DNA of 64,000 nt from Crotalaria pallida (GCA_037953625.1 CM075651.1:163813501-163877500); one strand, 5' to 3'. Positions 22,306 through 35,933 are shown, counted from the stretch's first letter. Notes: generated by a model from the sequence alone, not told the origin. Numbers and translations are program-made.

Positions 22306-25300
22306 ATGCTGCTTCTTCCTATGCCTTCTTCTTTTCACCCCTTTCCAAATCACTCTAATACTTCTCTTCGCAAACTTCATTTCCAATTTCAAAATCGTTA
22401 CGTTTCTGTTTCCCGCCGCTCACTTAGGCGCACCGCTGCTGCTTCTGCCGGTGACGATGCCGACTCCTTCACGGCCAAGTCAGGATACCTGTTTGAGCTG
22501 AGCGCCACGGAGGTCGACTCTCTGGCCGAATACAGCGTCTCCAAGATTGCCGCTGTTTATTACAGGAAGCCGTTCGTGGTGGCTCGCCGCTTGTTTCAGA
22601 CCGGAATCGCTTTCGGCAGGTGGTTTGGGCTTCGTTATGTTGATGCTCTCTTCGAACGCTCCAATGATATGTTCGAGGTTTCACTTTTTCTTTTTCTTTC
22701 TTTCTTTCTTTGTTTTTTTTTTAATTATATTTTGTGTTGAATTCAGGTTTTGGGATTTTTTAGAAGAGATTATTTTCATCCAACCAATTCAGTCTATAAA
22801 ACACAACAAAGTCTGTCACCTGTTAAACAATTAGTACTATTAGTAAGCAACGTACTTCCTCTGCCTTCCTCCCTCTCTTCTTGAAATATAAGAAAAAAAA
22901 TTTATTTTCATGATTTAAAATATGAGCAAAATTAACTAACTTTTTTAAATTTTATTTCATTCCCAATGCTATTTTCCTAAAACATCCTTATAAAATTGTT
23001 ACTCTCTCCGTTTCGGAAAGTTTGGCCTTTTAGGCTTTTTTTATCTTGTTTTACAAAGTTCGGCCTTTTATACTTTCAATACACAAACATATTTTTTTTT
23101 TCCAATTTTAACCTTTCATTCAATCATTTCTCTTACTCCTCATTAATTCTACTTTTATCATATCTCTCATCTCTAAACCATTATACATTAATTAATGGAC
23201 ACACTTACTAATAAAAATTAAATATTACAATTTTCAAAAAAGATTAAATAGGGGTATTTTGGACATATTATACATAATATCTATAATAATTAATACTTTC
23301 TTAATCCGTGTGCCCAATCCTAAAAGACCAAACTTTTTGAAACGGAGGGAGTATTATTTAATATTTGCTTAATTCCCAATGCAACTTTATTAAAATACAT
23401 TTATTCTTTTATAAATTTGAGAAAATTAAATACAATCAACTAATCTTTTTAATAAGCTTAAAATTAGTTACTTTTGCTTATAATTTGAGCTGGAGGGAGT
23501 AAGCACTTAGGGTGAAATTCCGCGGATTTAAAAAATTAAATTAGTTAATATGGTTAGTGACATGGGAATTGCTAACATTTGATATATTTTTTCAAAATTA
23601 CATGTATTATTATTATTATTATTATTGAAGCTTAAAATATTATTGAGTAAATAAGAGTGTTTGTGAAAAAGAAGTAATTAATGTCATTGGAAATTTGATC
23701 AAGTGCTTATAAAAATGGACAAAGCATCCCCACTATATGGTGCTTATATTTGGGGACAAAGGGAGTACAGGACTATTTTGTGACACCAGGCACTTTCCTG
23801 GTGACGTAGTTTGATTTGTAGATTAATCTCATAGATATATTATTTTTCTAAAGTTAATGATGAATAGAAATTGGTTCATATTGTTAACCAGGGATCACAT
23901 GTGTTTGAGAGTTAACTGGTTGTTTAGTGAGGATATTCACTATTAATACTACATTAACCCTCAACACTAACCCCATAGGATTCATATCATCCCCATACAT
24001 GTGATTAACGACGGATTTGTGCCAAAGGTAAGGTTTTAAATTGTGGTTGTGTAGCGTTTCTCAAAATTGCCGACTATTGTGAGAATGCAAAACTACCAAA
24101 ATGGTAACATTGCCACTTCTTTTGCGGTAGCGGACTCAGATTTAAAACCTTGTATTGGAAAACAAAGTTCACTTTAGCGATGTAATAAACGCAACAGTTT
24201 CCAACATAAAGTGACCATTTTTAGTTCTTGAAACAATGGCCGTGGCATTTTCCTTTTAGAATTTATGAAGGATGAGAGTGGAGAATTTTTTAAGGGTTTG
24301 CAATGATTAGAACCTAATGACTCCTATTATTTTCTTTTAATTGTTTGATTTTGCAGATTAGAGCAGCAGAGCTAAGGAAGATACTGGTGGAGCTTGGGCC
24401 GGTATGTCATGTTGGTTTGAGTAATAGTAACATTTAGGGTTTGTCATAAAACTTGGTCCTTTTCTGTCTTTGGATCGGAGAATGACTAGTATTTATCACT
24501 TAGGGACATAATAGATACTGAATAGTAAGTATATATGATAATTTAGTTCAGTGGTTGTTTGTGTTGAATCATTTTGTCAGCATACTGAAATATCTTATTT
24601 AATTAATTGTTACTATTATCTATCATTTGGTTAATTTCTGTTTTATGGTACTTTCTTGCAGGCATATATCAAAATTGCCCAGGCAATATCATCTCGTGCT
24701 GTAAGTTGTAGTTTCTCTGTCACAATATCAAATCTGATCTTGTTGCTTGTTTTGTTTGTTTCTGGTCTTTTTGTGATCCACCCACGACTTTCCTTTTATC
24801 ATATGCCAATTGCCCCTTAGAAGAAGAGTACAGGTGGAGGCCTTCATGGAGAAAGTATATGACTATCATATACTTGGTGATAAATTTTGTTCTTCTCTTC
24901 CACAATCATTTCTGTCTAAAAGTACATACAGCACCATTCAAGCTTCCTTTTCATTTTTGTCCCTGTTAAAAAGTACATAAAAGTAAAACATAAACATCAT
25001 CCAGTGGGTTATTATTCTTTTTAGTTCTTTATGCTCGTTTTCCAGTAAGATTTTGCAATTTTTAATGTACCTTTTAGGATTTGATACCACCATCATATCT
25101 GGATGAACTATCCCTGCTGCAAGATCGAATAAGTCCATTTTCCACTGAAGTTGCTTTCAATATGATAGAACAAGAACTTGGTTTATCTTTGGTTGAGCTT
25201 TTCTCAGAGATTTCACCTGAGCCTGTAGCCGCTGCCTCACTTGGACAGGTTCATATATCTGGCCCTTTTGGAGTATTTCTCTTGCTGATTATTGCAAATT

Positions 25301-28300
25301 TTTTGCGAGGGGATGTATGCAGTTTTTAATTTTAGATTTAATACCTGAAAATTTGAACTTCTGTCTCTGAAGCATAGGTTTATCAAGCCAGGCTTCGCAA
25401 AACAGGACAGGTTGTTGCTGTTAAAGTCCAAAGACCAGGAGTTCAAGCAGCAATTTCTCTTGACATATTAATCTTGCGATTTATGGCAGGATTGATCAAG
25501 AGAGCTGGCAAATTTAATACTGATCTTCAGGTGATGTTGTATTCTGTGACTAAGATTAAAATGCTGCAGCTTAAGTATTTAGATTTTATTATATCAATGC
25601 CAAAATGGTAATCATTGCCACCAATGCCTCTTAACTTCAAGACTGGTTGATGTGGAATTATTTACTGCCCTATGAACTCACAGTAGTTAGGGGCCAAAAC
25701 AAATGTTTCTGGTTTCATGAACTCTCAGTATCATATCCATCGATCTATGTATCTATCTTCACTTGTGTGCATGCACATATTATATTTCGCAGTTCTACAT
25801 GCATGAATTTGTTGATTATGTACTTGTATATATGTAGGCAGTTGTTGATGAGTGGGCATCAAGTCTTTTCCGGGTATGCATTAATTTTCTTGTATTTTTG
25901 CTTTAGCTTTGTTCTAGACTCTAGAATATGTGTGATTGCATGGTGGATTATTGTTCAAACTAGGCATTGTGAGCCAAATGGATTTGTCAAGGATTTGTAG
26001 AAAGTTTCAGAACTAAATGCGAACATGGGATTGTTGATAGGCTGGCAGGTAATCTACTGCCTAGTGGAAAAGCATAGCAGGCTCTTTAGATATTGTTTCT
26101 GTGAATATATGTAATTTCCTTATCAACACCCTATGGGATGATCAGTTGTTGGTCTATCAGGATTGAAAAGCAATCATTTCTGCACTTGTGTATTTTTAAT
26201 TTGATTAGGTGTCATACTGCAATATTTTGTTGAGATTCCTTTTTTTATTAACATTCTTTTTGTTTATTGTTTGCATAAAAAATTTCATGACCAGAGTCTT
26301 AATGAGATCAAAGATACATAATTCCTTGTTGGGCATTATGCTCTTTCATGAGTCGGGTGCTTGCTCAATTGTCTCATTAGCATGTCTTAAACCCTGATGA
26401 CAAAGGCAAAGCAACACACTACAAGTAGTCATATAGGGAAAAGGAGAGATACAATAACAGGGAAAAGAACAGATGATAGAGATACAAAAGATAAGAAAGG
26501 GAAAGAGAGGATACGGAAGCATGAAAAATGAAATAAACAAAAAATCCTGAATGAAGCTAGATTTTCAAATTGTTTCTAGGAAAGGTATTATTTATTAAGC
26601 TAGTGATGTGATACTCAAAGAGGTTGGAGAGTTGTACTCTGTTATGGATTTTTATTTTCTTGCTCCCTCTCTCATAATTTTTTGGTATATATTTATCCTC
26701 GGCTTTTGTATTTCACGCTTCCTTTTCTGTTGAAATATTTAATTTTCAATATAAATGAAAATCTATTTAACCACTTGAGCTTTTAGCTTGTTTCAGGTAG
26801 AAGTCCTAGGTTTCATTCCACCTGTAGTGACAGAAAAAGGAAAAGTGCTATTGTAATACTCAAGGGATCCTACTTTCTGTAGAAAGCCCTAATTCTTCTC
26901 GATCAATATCGAACCCCTAAACCCTTATTTTAAGCAATTGAGTCTAAAATACCAGCCTACATAATTTCAGATTCAAATGATGTTTCATCATCCTTTATTC
27001 CCCAACATTTGAATAAAACTGTTCAAAGTTTCATAAAGACTCAGATCTTCGACCTGTTAATTTCTTTTATAATCTCTTTAAGTTAAATGCTTAGAAATTC
27101 AAATTGAATACAGGTAAATCACTTGAATGCAGGAGATGGACTACAATAATGAAGCACGCAATGGCATTAAGTTCAGGTAAGTGCATGTTCTCAAGGTTTT
27201 TAGAATGTGATTCACTCTGACTCCAAGTTCCAAGTACTATGGGCTGAAAGCATGAATATGGTCTGATTTAGTAATAGTCAGAAGTTAGAACAATTTAATT
27301 TAAAGTTTAAGTTCTATGAGACTGGCAAGCCCCTCTTTTTCACATTGTGATTTGGCTTGGAAGCAAGCACTTTATTATTTTGTGAGAAATGGGTTTATTG
27401 TCAAAAGTTGAAAATTTATTTTCAATTTATTTTGGACTTTAGAGTCTTTGGGGGAAGAAATGAACAAAAGCATTATGGAAATATGCCTTATTTGCTGGAG
27501 CTATGTCCTAAGATATGGCTTTACATCAGCCATAGAGCAGTTAACATAATAACCTTTTCTTAGGGATGCAAATATGATGTATCTCCTGTGTTTTCATTTA
27601 TCAATAATTCATGCATGATCAACACTTTAATTCTTATTTGTTATGTATGAGCAGGAGGTTATATGGTTCTATACCAGATGTGGTGGTTCCTTTAATGTAT
27701 ACAGAGTACACAACTCGCAAGGTCCTTGTAATGGAATGGATTGAGGTATTTTACCAATTTGTTTACTCACAAAATTTTAGCAAAAATAGTTCAGTGCCAT
27801 TAGAGATTTAGAAAATATTCTGAATATCCTCTTTTGTGTAATGCTTGATTTAGACTGCATGATACTTCCATTGGGAATGATTATATTAAATATGATCAGG
27901 AAATTGTCTTCCTAAATGATTTCATGTGCCTTTAAGATATATTTGCTGGATATGTGCCTCAGTATTCCTCCCTTGAAATAAATCAACGAATGTAGATTGT
28001 AGAGCCATTTTCTCTTATAGATTTTCTCTTTGTTGCCTGATGAAAAAAAAAAATTAAACTTCTGTTGATGTTTTATCTTTCTATGGCTATTTTAGGGGAA
28101 AAAGTTGTCAGAAGTGAAGGATCTCTACCTGATTGAGGTCATTTATGAAACTAGTTACAATTCTAAATTTCAATCTGTGGAGCTTAGTTTTTGATTAATG
28201 ATGCTAAGCATATTTTGTATTTCCTGATGCTGATTAGGTAGGAGTTTACTGCTCATTCAATCAACTTCTTGAGTGTGGGTTCTATCATGCAGATCCACAC

Positions 28301-31300
28301 CCTGGAAACCTTTTTCGGACATATGATGGCAAGTTAGCTTATTTAGGTAATCGAAGTTAAAATAATTTGAACATCAAATTTTATTCGTTTTCTAATGCAT
28401 ATTATATTATATCTTATTCTTTGGCATATATTCTGTTGGCTTCTTGGTTGATGTTGAGATAAACTTGCCTTCTTTTGAGGATTCAATGATTGAAAAAGTC
28501 AAACTCTTGGCATAGCTTAATCATTTTGTTTCTGCAACTCTTTTTTTTCTCGCTTAATGAACTCTTAATTTTCTGTCTATCAAAATAGCTGAGTCCCTTT
28601 GTTACTGGCAGTTAAGGGGAGGAAATGTGAGCTAAAAAGGGAATTATCTTAGCTGTATAATTTTGAAGTTAGTCTTATTTGTAATACTCCACATGCATAA
28701 TTAGGTCAAGATTTTGTGTATCAAGGCTTGGTGTATGACATGTTCTATTTTAATGTCTGCCGTGTTTTGTTTTATGTGTATGTCTAGTTATATCTGAGTG
28801 TAGACATAAATATGACTTTTTTTTTTAAAAAATTTTCTTTTTCAATTGTTTTGCACCAGATTTTGGTATGACAGGTGAATTCAAACAAGAATTGCGTGAT
28901 GGATTCATTGAAGCTTGTCTCCATCTTGTCAATCGCGATTTCGATGCATTGGCTAAGGATTTTGTTACTCTTGGGTATTTATGTTTGTTTACTCTTGGGT
29001 ATTTATGTTTGTTTATATCAGTTACTGAAGAGATTGTTCTCATTGGTATAAAGATTGATATACTTGTAAATTTTACCAGGCTTCTTCCACCAACTTCAGA
29101 CAAAGAAGCCGTTACGAAGGCTCTGACAGGTTTTTACATTTTTGTGCTTGGTGAATTTTAAATAACGTGACCATATATCCTACAGTTCTACAGGTACATT
29201 CCTCCTTTCTAGAGTTTGTTTATTTATTCAGCCACCTGCATTTTTTCTATGTAGGTATCTTCCAAAACGCTGTTGCCAAAGGAGTTCGCAATATCAGTTT
29301 TGGAGACCTTTTGGGAAATTTAGGAACCACCATGTAAGCTTTCCTCTGATGAATTAAATATATAATAATTGCAGAACCTTTAGTTTGTTTTGAGGTTCTT
29401 TTTGTCTGATTAAAAAATTGCCATGTGAAGTAAATAAGATCTATGCTACATGTCTCCAAATTTACACAGGCCAAAAATAGCCTGTTATTTAAAAAATTTA
29501 GTCATTATGAAATTCTCCTTCATTACTTTCCTCCTTGAAAGGGAGCTTTGGCACAAGGGTTGGATTTTTTGCCATGTGACATAGTGGTCACAAGTTCAAG
29601 GCCTGGAATTAGCCTCTTGCAACACTGAGAAGTTGGCTGTCCTTTTTTACTGTACTTTTTGCTTGTGCCTTGAATTGAAAGTGCACTAGTGCTGTCATTT
29701 AAATCAATGCAATCAGAGCTTGATTCATATTAGTTTGTGTTTCTTTTGCGTATCACAAGTTTTAAGCTTATCGTCTATTCCAGCATTGATCGAAACTGAT
29801 ATTTGCGCGCAATACTTTATTCAAATTGCAAACTATAGCATCAACACTTTTCTAAATTCAATTCCAACTTGGGATGTGAATTAATGTATATTTATAATTG
29901 AGATTTCTGAACTTCGTTCCCGTTAAAATGCCTTTCATAAGATATTTTATATTCTTGGTTATTTTTGCCTTCCTGGCATTAGTTGGCCTGTTGTTTATGT
30001 TCACTTTGACATGCTATATGTCTTCTTTATCTTGTTGTCTTACTTTTTCAGGTATAAATTCAAATTTAGGATACCTTCATACTTTTCGCTTGTCGTTCGA
30101 AGGTATTGCTTTCCATAAAAGGCTTTAACTAACTATTGAAGGTTTGCAAAATACTGAATAATATCTTCTGTTTTTAAGCCTTGCTGTACTGGAAGGAATT
30201 GCGATCAGCTTTAACCCAGAGTACAAAGTTTTAGGCAGTACTTACCCTTGGATTGCTCGAAAAGTACTTACTGACCGTTCTCCTACGCTTAAATCTTCTC
30301 TGGAGACTCTTCTTTATAAGGTAAAGATAGAAGACCCTGCTTTCTGCATGGTACCTGCCAAATGTCTTGACCCTTGACCAATGCAAACAATTTTGATGCA
30401 ATCCCTTTCTCTACCGTGCCTCATTGCTATATCTAATTATGCTGGAGTGCTTTTCAAGTCCTTTTCACTTTATTTTGACTACTATATTCTTGTCAGGATG
30501 GTGTTTTCAGAATAGACCGTCTAGAGTCCTTGCTGACAGAGGTAATTTTAATTTTAATATTTTAATATGACTAAACTGTCACTTTAGTCCCGCACTTTGT
30601 AACGAGCTTTCATTTTAGTCTCTAACTTTTCAATAATTCCTCTTTAGTCCCTCACTTTGAAAAAAACTACTCACATTAGTCTCTAGCAACTTTCTTGGTT
30701 CATAGATATTAATGTCTTACATATGTGGCCGTTAAATAACCTATACGATGTATGGTTGTTGTGTTGCTGCCACAGATTCAACTACTGTATCTTCTGCAGT
30801 TGTCACGGCTTTAGCATCTGCCTTATCTGCAGTTGCCTTGGCTTCTACAGCTGTCTTAGCTGTCTCTTCAGCGATCCTAGTCCTCTTTTTCCTCCAATTT
30901 CTATCTTTTGAATTCAGCATCATGTGTAAGACGTTAATGACCACATGTTTATAAGTTATTTAACGGCTACGTGTGTAAGACGTTAACGTCTTATGAATAG
31001 AGAAAGTTGTCAGGGACTAACATGAGTAGTTTTTTTCAAAGCGAGGGACTAAATAGGAATTATTGAAAAGTCAGGGAGTAAAGTGAAAGCTCCTTATAAA
31101 GTGAGGGACTGAAGTGATAGTTTAGTCATTTTAATATACTATTTTCTGTATGAAGATGAAATATAAAAATAGGTTTTTTCTAGTGGCCACATAACCTTGC
31201 CTTCAACCTCTTTTCCAATTTAATCGACAAGTTGAAGCTCTGTTTCATGGGTATTAATGTCCTTGTTTTTCCCAAAAGAAGATGGCTACTCCTTATTAAT

Positions 31301-32898
31301 TGCTTCAGCCATTGATTAATTATTTGGACTTAGTTAAAGATATTTAAATGAGCAGTGTATCGTTGTTGGGTGAGTTCTCATCCTATGGGTGGATTTTCAT
31401 CATTTCGGCGAGATTTTCAATCCAGAGCATGATGAATCGCTTTAAGATAACTGTGTTTCCAATTTCCTTCCTAGTAAATCTTGTTAATTGCTGAATATGT
31501 TCAAAATCTTCTCCTAATATGGTTTCATGACAGTCTCTTCGTGCCAAAACTGAGAAAGCCAAAGTAAATCAACAAACTGAAGACACTGATTCAAGAATGG
31601 TTGTGAAGGAAATCCTTTCTTTTACGCTAACAGAAAAGGTACATATTGTTTGTTATTACCCATTAATGCTCTATTTTGTGACTGCCTTAACCTCTTCCTC
31701 TAATGTGGTTTTTGTGATAATCTTCGCAGGGTGAATTTGTGAGGCAAATAATTGTTCAAGAATTTGCTAAAGTATGTTTCTTCTTCGTTGTTTAAAATTA
31801 CAATAGCAGTGAGGAATATGAAAATGAAATATTGGACCTTTCTTGTAGAAATTTATGGGATAATGCTCTTTTACAGTATTTATTGCATAATGATCTTTAT
31901 ATATTTCTGCAATTGCTTAGATTTGTGGCTCTTCACATATTGGCCAAATAGCAAATGTAGATAAATCTAGTTTATTCTCTTTTTGAATCCGATAGAGCCT
32001 TCTTTCATCATTTATTTTCTGCCCCCCTCCTTTAAGGGTTCTGAATTGTTTTTAAAACTAAATGCAGGGTTTAGATGCACTAGGGCTAGCAACTTTGGAA
32101 TCAGCTGCTGCAAGAGTTCCTTTTAGCCCTTTCTTTTTTTCCTCTTTGATGACAGCAGAGGATATAAACAACCTGAGAAACTTCCAACGCCTTATCCTGT
32201 TGCTGTTAGGGACCACAAGAAAAGAAAATTCCAACACGGTAAGATTTGTTGTTTACTTAAAGAAAACAATATCATCTATGCATTGTTGGATGAATGATGA
32301 CCAATGTATACAAACTACACCTAGATAATTTATTTATTAACTGTTTGGTTTTTTCTATTGCTATATGAGGAGGAAAGTTTACTTTATACGCTGACGATAT
32401 ATAGGTCAATCTTTCAGCCATAATAATAATTCAAACTGAAAATGGGATAAAATATTTAGTCATTTTAATGAGTGTTGTTCATATGCCCGTGACTATTATT
32501 ACTACTTTTTGTTATGTAGGGAAGCATACAGGTTAATCCTAACCAGAATCAAATACTGGACATGGAGGAATTATCGCTAGTTTTAAATCAACCTGCATCT
32601 ATTCAAGGGATTCTTCCTGTTCTTTCAGTCATTCCAGAGGTAAATCCAAGTATTTGCATTTTATGTAAGATATGCATTCATTTGCAAGTTCTTCCATTAA
32701 CAGGAACTATGAGTAATTTGTAATCAAATTGGTGAGAATTCTTGTAATTCTTTGTCACTGCTGAAGCTTGAATGTGTATGCAAATGTTGACAGCTACCTC
32801 CAGAATCCCAGCAGCAGTTGCTTCAATTGCCATCTGACCTAGTTAGACAGTTAATATCGCGTGCTGCTGCAAGAACAATAAGGAGGATTTTTCTATGA
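22306..32898 (+). CDS. ABC1K3: ABC1K3-like atypical plastid kinase, 21 exons
   Basis: Exons: 22306-22677, 24357-24401, 24662-24700, 25078-25248, 25378-25530, 25838-25873, 27133-27176, 27655-27745, 28096-28137, 28238-28346, 28860-28974, 29080-29129, 29255-29333, 30052-30102, 30179-30320, 30497-30541, 31534-31638, 31730-31771, 32068-32238, 32520-32639, 32794-32898. They join in frame to 708 codons. Kinase-like motifs: KIAQ (143-146), Ala-rich loop PVAAASLGQ (201-209), Lys225 in VAVKVQRP, catalytic YHADPHPGN (347-355) and DFG (368-370). A transit-like N-terminus and the C-terminal RTIRRIFL fit the plastoglobule ABC1K3 group, which affects prenylquinone and vitamin E/K metabolism. Two places differ from the usual family form: Ala for Gly in KxGQ, and SSRA instead of SSRP at 149-152. 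Introns hold several MITEs and a SINE. Confidence 0.93.
22850..23505. mobile_element. Nested Stowaway-like MITEs in ABC1K3 intron 1
   Basis: An inner element at about 22990-23352 has clear inverted ends (ctctctccgtttcggaaagt and actttttgaaacggagggag) and TA at both borders. It lies within a second, outer pair: cttcctccctctcttcttga near 22866 and ataatttgagctggagggag near 23480-23499. A related end, tatttggggacaaagggagt, follows at about 23748. Confidence 0.7.
28966..29013 (+). repeat. 24-bp tandem duplication covering an exon donor
   Basis: The sequence ttactcttgggtatttatgt occurs twice, 24 bp apart, at the end of exon 11 of the kinase gene. Each copy carries the same CTTGG|GTATTT donor (exon end 28974 or 28998). 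Confidence 0.9.
29541..29640 (+). mobile_element. SINE fragment in ABC1K3 intron 13
   Basis: Starts gggagctttggcacaagggt, carries B-box-like gtcacaagttcaaggcc near 29588 and attagcctcttgcaacactg. This is the head and B-box vocabulary of the Au-like plant SINE group. The 3' part is truncated or diverged. Confidence 0.65.
30569..31127. mobile_element. Mutator-like MITE with captured coding-like core, copy 1
   Basis: A 559-bp element in kinase intron 16 with long terminal inverted repeats (about 160 bp each; ends gactaaactgtcacttt and complement), flanked by the exact 10-bp direct repeat attttaatat (30559-30568 and 31128-31137). Long arms and a 9-11 bp duplication point to Mutator-like elements. 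The core (about 30741-30944) holds an open frame, listed separately. Confidence 0.85.
30741..30944 (-). other. Ala/Lys-rich open frame inside MITE copy 1
   Basis: 67 codons; starts near MLNSKDRNWRKKR, then an Ala/Lys/Glu/Thr-rich helix-like stretch, ending SVAATQQPYIV then stop. The same reading recurs, with a frameshift, in copy 2 (34237-34411). Preservation of codon-like similarity between the copies suggests it derives from a host exon, as in Pack-MULEs. I do not recognise the parent gene. Confidence 0.4.
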
Positions 32899-32999
32899 CG
32901 TTGTCCGCAAGGATGTACATTTTTTGCCATACAGACGGAGCAGCTGAAATCATTGTGCTTCTCGTTAAGTCAGCATAGAACATTGAGACATAAGTAGGA

Positions 33000-34027
33000 T
33001 TTATAAAAAAAGTCCTTGAATATGTATAACGTATGCTATTATAACTGTTGAATATGTATAACGTATGTAAACCTCTGCATTTTCATCTAGTTGTAATAAG
33101 TGAATGGGAATATGGGAATCTATGGAGATCCAATGGGGGTGTACGATGCCTATTGTTAGGACAAGCCTCACGGCTTTATGAGAGTATACATATTACTCAC
33201 TCGCAATTGGATTTGATCTCACAATCTTATGAGCTATGAGCATATTGCTCTTAACCTATTTTGAACTTTACGGTGAAATTTTTTTTGGGTCCTAGTTAAA
33301 TAAAAAAATTTATTAAAAATAAATTAATTAAAATATGTAGTATATATACAATTAATCTCTTTTTTATCGTATGTTCCAAAAAGTATATATATATATATAT
33401 ATGTATATATACACACACATCTAATCAATTAAAACAACGACAATAATCAATAATAAAACTAGTTATTGAAAATAACGGAGTTAAAATAAAATAAAAACTT
33501 ATTAAGTAAATAGATAATAAAAAAACTCTTAAATATTGGGATGCAAAAATAATATTCATTAATTCACTTATTTATAGATTAATTGAGCAAATGAAAAATG
33601 AGTTTTAATTTTTGGTCTTCCTTTATTTGCAAAAAAGATCAAAATATCATTGGCGTTAAATGATTTTTGATGTCAGGATATCATAAATAAAAAAATATTG
33701 TATACTTTTAACACATCCTTATCGAAATTGTATTCCGGATGGGGGAGTCGTTGATGTTCTTTCTTTAATGTATCATTTGTGGTAGGTTCATCCGTCCATT
33801 CTTCAATGTATCAAATTGACTTCCCTTCCACAACCACAATAGAACCTGTTTTTGTTGTGGCTATAATCTCAGTATAGATGCAAATACTATGTTATAAACT
33901 TCAAGACGTTTGTTTGCTAAGTGTGTTTCATTGTTTTCTCCCCCTAGACTGAAAAATGCACATGTAAGCAACGCTCATCTATACTATTCCTCACATGCCA
34001 AAATATTAGAGTAATGTTTTTTTTTTT
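33000..34027. other. Region 3' of the ABC1K3-like gene
   Basis: 3' flank followed by AT-rich DNA with a TA/CA microsatellite at about 33380-33420. The segment 33150-33265 has a weak tRNA-like box on the minus strand (gagatcaaatcc) but no target duplication, so a SINE is only possible. Confidence 0.35.
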
Positions 34028-34583
34028 TACTAAACTGTCACTTTAATCCCTCACTTTGCAAGATTTTTCACTTTAGTCTTTAGTCCTTGACTTTTCAATA
34101 ATTCCTCTTTAGTCCATCACTTTGAAAAAAATTACTCACGTTAGTCCCTGACAATTTTCTCTGTTCATAAACATTAACGTCTTACACACGTAGTCGTTAA
34201 ATAACATATACACACGTGGCCATTAACATCTTACACATGATGCTGAATTCAAAAGACAAAAATTGGAGGAAGAAGAGGCTAAGGCAGCAAGACCGCTAAG
34301 AAGGCAGCTAACGCATCTTCAAATAAGGCAGCTGCTAAAGTTTTGACAGCTGCAGAAAATACAGCAGCTGATGAATCTGTGGCAGCATCGCAACAATTAT
34401 ACGTCGTATAAGTTATTTAACGGCCACGTGTATAAGATGTTAAGATTCATGAACGAAGAAAGTTGTCAGGGACTAACGTGAGTAACTTTTTTCAAAGTGA
34501 TGGACTAAAGAGGAATTATTGAAAAATCAAGTACTAAAATGAAAGTTCTTTACAAAGTGAGGAACTAAAGTGACAGTTTAATC
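34028..34583. mobile_element. Mutator-like MITE with captured coding-like core, copy 2
   Basis: About 556 bp with the same arms as the 30.6-kb element (actaaactgtcacttt at the left, aaagtgacagttta at the right), inserted in a T-run. Its core, opposite in orientation to copy 1, reads MMLNSKDKNWRKKR, is broken by a frameshift and stop, then in another frame continues SNKAAAKVLTAAENTAADES and ends SVAASQQLYVV stop. Confidence 0.8.
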
Positions 34584-35933
34584 TTTTTTTAAAAAAAAAA
34601 AAACTAATGTTAGAGTAATGTTAAATGAATATTTAGTATCTGTTTGTCTTATATGCAGAAATAATTGATCAAGATATCAACTCTAAATATTCATATAACT
34701 TTATTTAAAACATTACTTAATACTTCCAAAAATGTTAGATTAATAAGTTAAAAAATATATCTTAAACGTTAAAACCTCCATTAATATTCACACACCGAAC
34801 CAAAATTTTTAGCTTAACTTTACACTCTAATCCTTGATTATTGTTAAAATTAGAAGCTTTGCATGTCTTATCAATTACCTCTCCAATTTGGGAATAAAAT
34901 CATCTTAAAATATATGATTGTGTATAAAATGAAGAATTAAATATCATTATGGTCCTCCAAAAATACAAGTGTCGCTAAAAAATTGTCATTTAATAAGTCC
35001 CTAAAAATGCATTTGGTCACCATATTAATCCTTCGTCAAAAGCTAATTAAACTTGAATTGTTACATGCCAATGTATCATCACGATATTTTAAATTTGTCA
35101 ATTTTATAATAATTGAAAAACCAATCAAATCATATGCGACCTTAATTTTTCAAACATTTTTCAGGCTTCGATCCCTTCTTCGACGCAATCACCAACTTGA
35201 ACGATTTGAAACCTTGATGATTTTGTGTATAAGCAAGGACAGGCTTCTATTGTGTTTGATAACCGATGATAATTGATGATAAAATTGTAAAAATCATGAT
35301 TAACTTGTATTATTGGTAATGTAAAAAAATTTATATTGTAGAACAAAATTGTTTTTCTTAAAAGTATATGATTATATCTACATCGATCATGATTGCTCCA
35401 TTGTCTATAACATTAAAATCTTTTAATATCCATATGTTGATAAATACTTACATGATTAATTTGACGTTTTGTAGTAGAGTGTTCGATTGTTGAAAGCGAG
35501 TGGAGTTTGAAGATCAAAAGCGTAACCGAATAACAAATTACTAAAATCGAAGTGAAAACTATCGTGTAACAATGTTACATTTAACCAAATAAAATAAGGG
35601 TTTTTGTTAAATGGCACTTTTTAAAGTTGCTTCAATAGGAAAAATCAATTAGAAGTTAATATTTATTTTTTTCGATAATTAAAAAAAAATTCCAATACTT
35701 TATATTTTTTTTTAGTTATTTATTAATTATTTAAGTACATTTGTTAGCATTTGTCATAAAATAAATACAGTATATGATTAATTATTTTGAGTGTGATCCT
35801 GGATAAGCTTAACTTATTATTATATTTTGATTTGTCCGGATATTCTGTTGCCCTATTAGAAGGGTAAAACATAAAGTCCACAAGTAAAGACAAGCTCATC
35901 TTTTGAACTAGTGTTTTCATTTAAAAAAAAAAA
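34584..35933. other. AT-rich intergenic DNA
   Basis: No gene supported. A segment at about 34945-35035 (ggtcctccaaaaatacaagt, agtccctaaaaatgcatttgg) resembles the arms of Mutator-like MITEs but lacks a partner arm. Confidence 0.35.

Noticed and set aside
22996..23211. Small open frame in ABC1K3 intron 1
   Set aside because: Falls inside a Stowaway-like MITE.
33150..33265. Possible SINE after the ABC1K3-like gene
   Set aside because: Only a weak B-box-like string; no A-tail or target duplication found.
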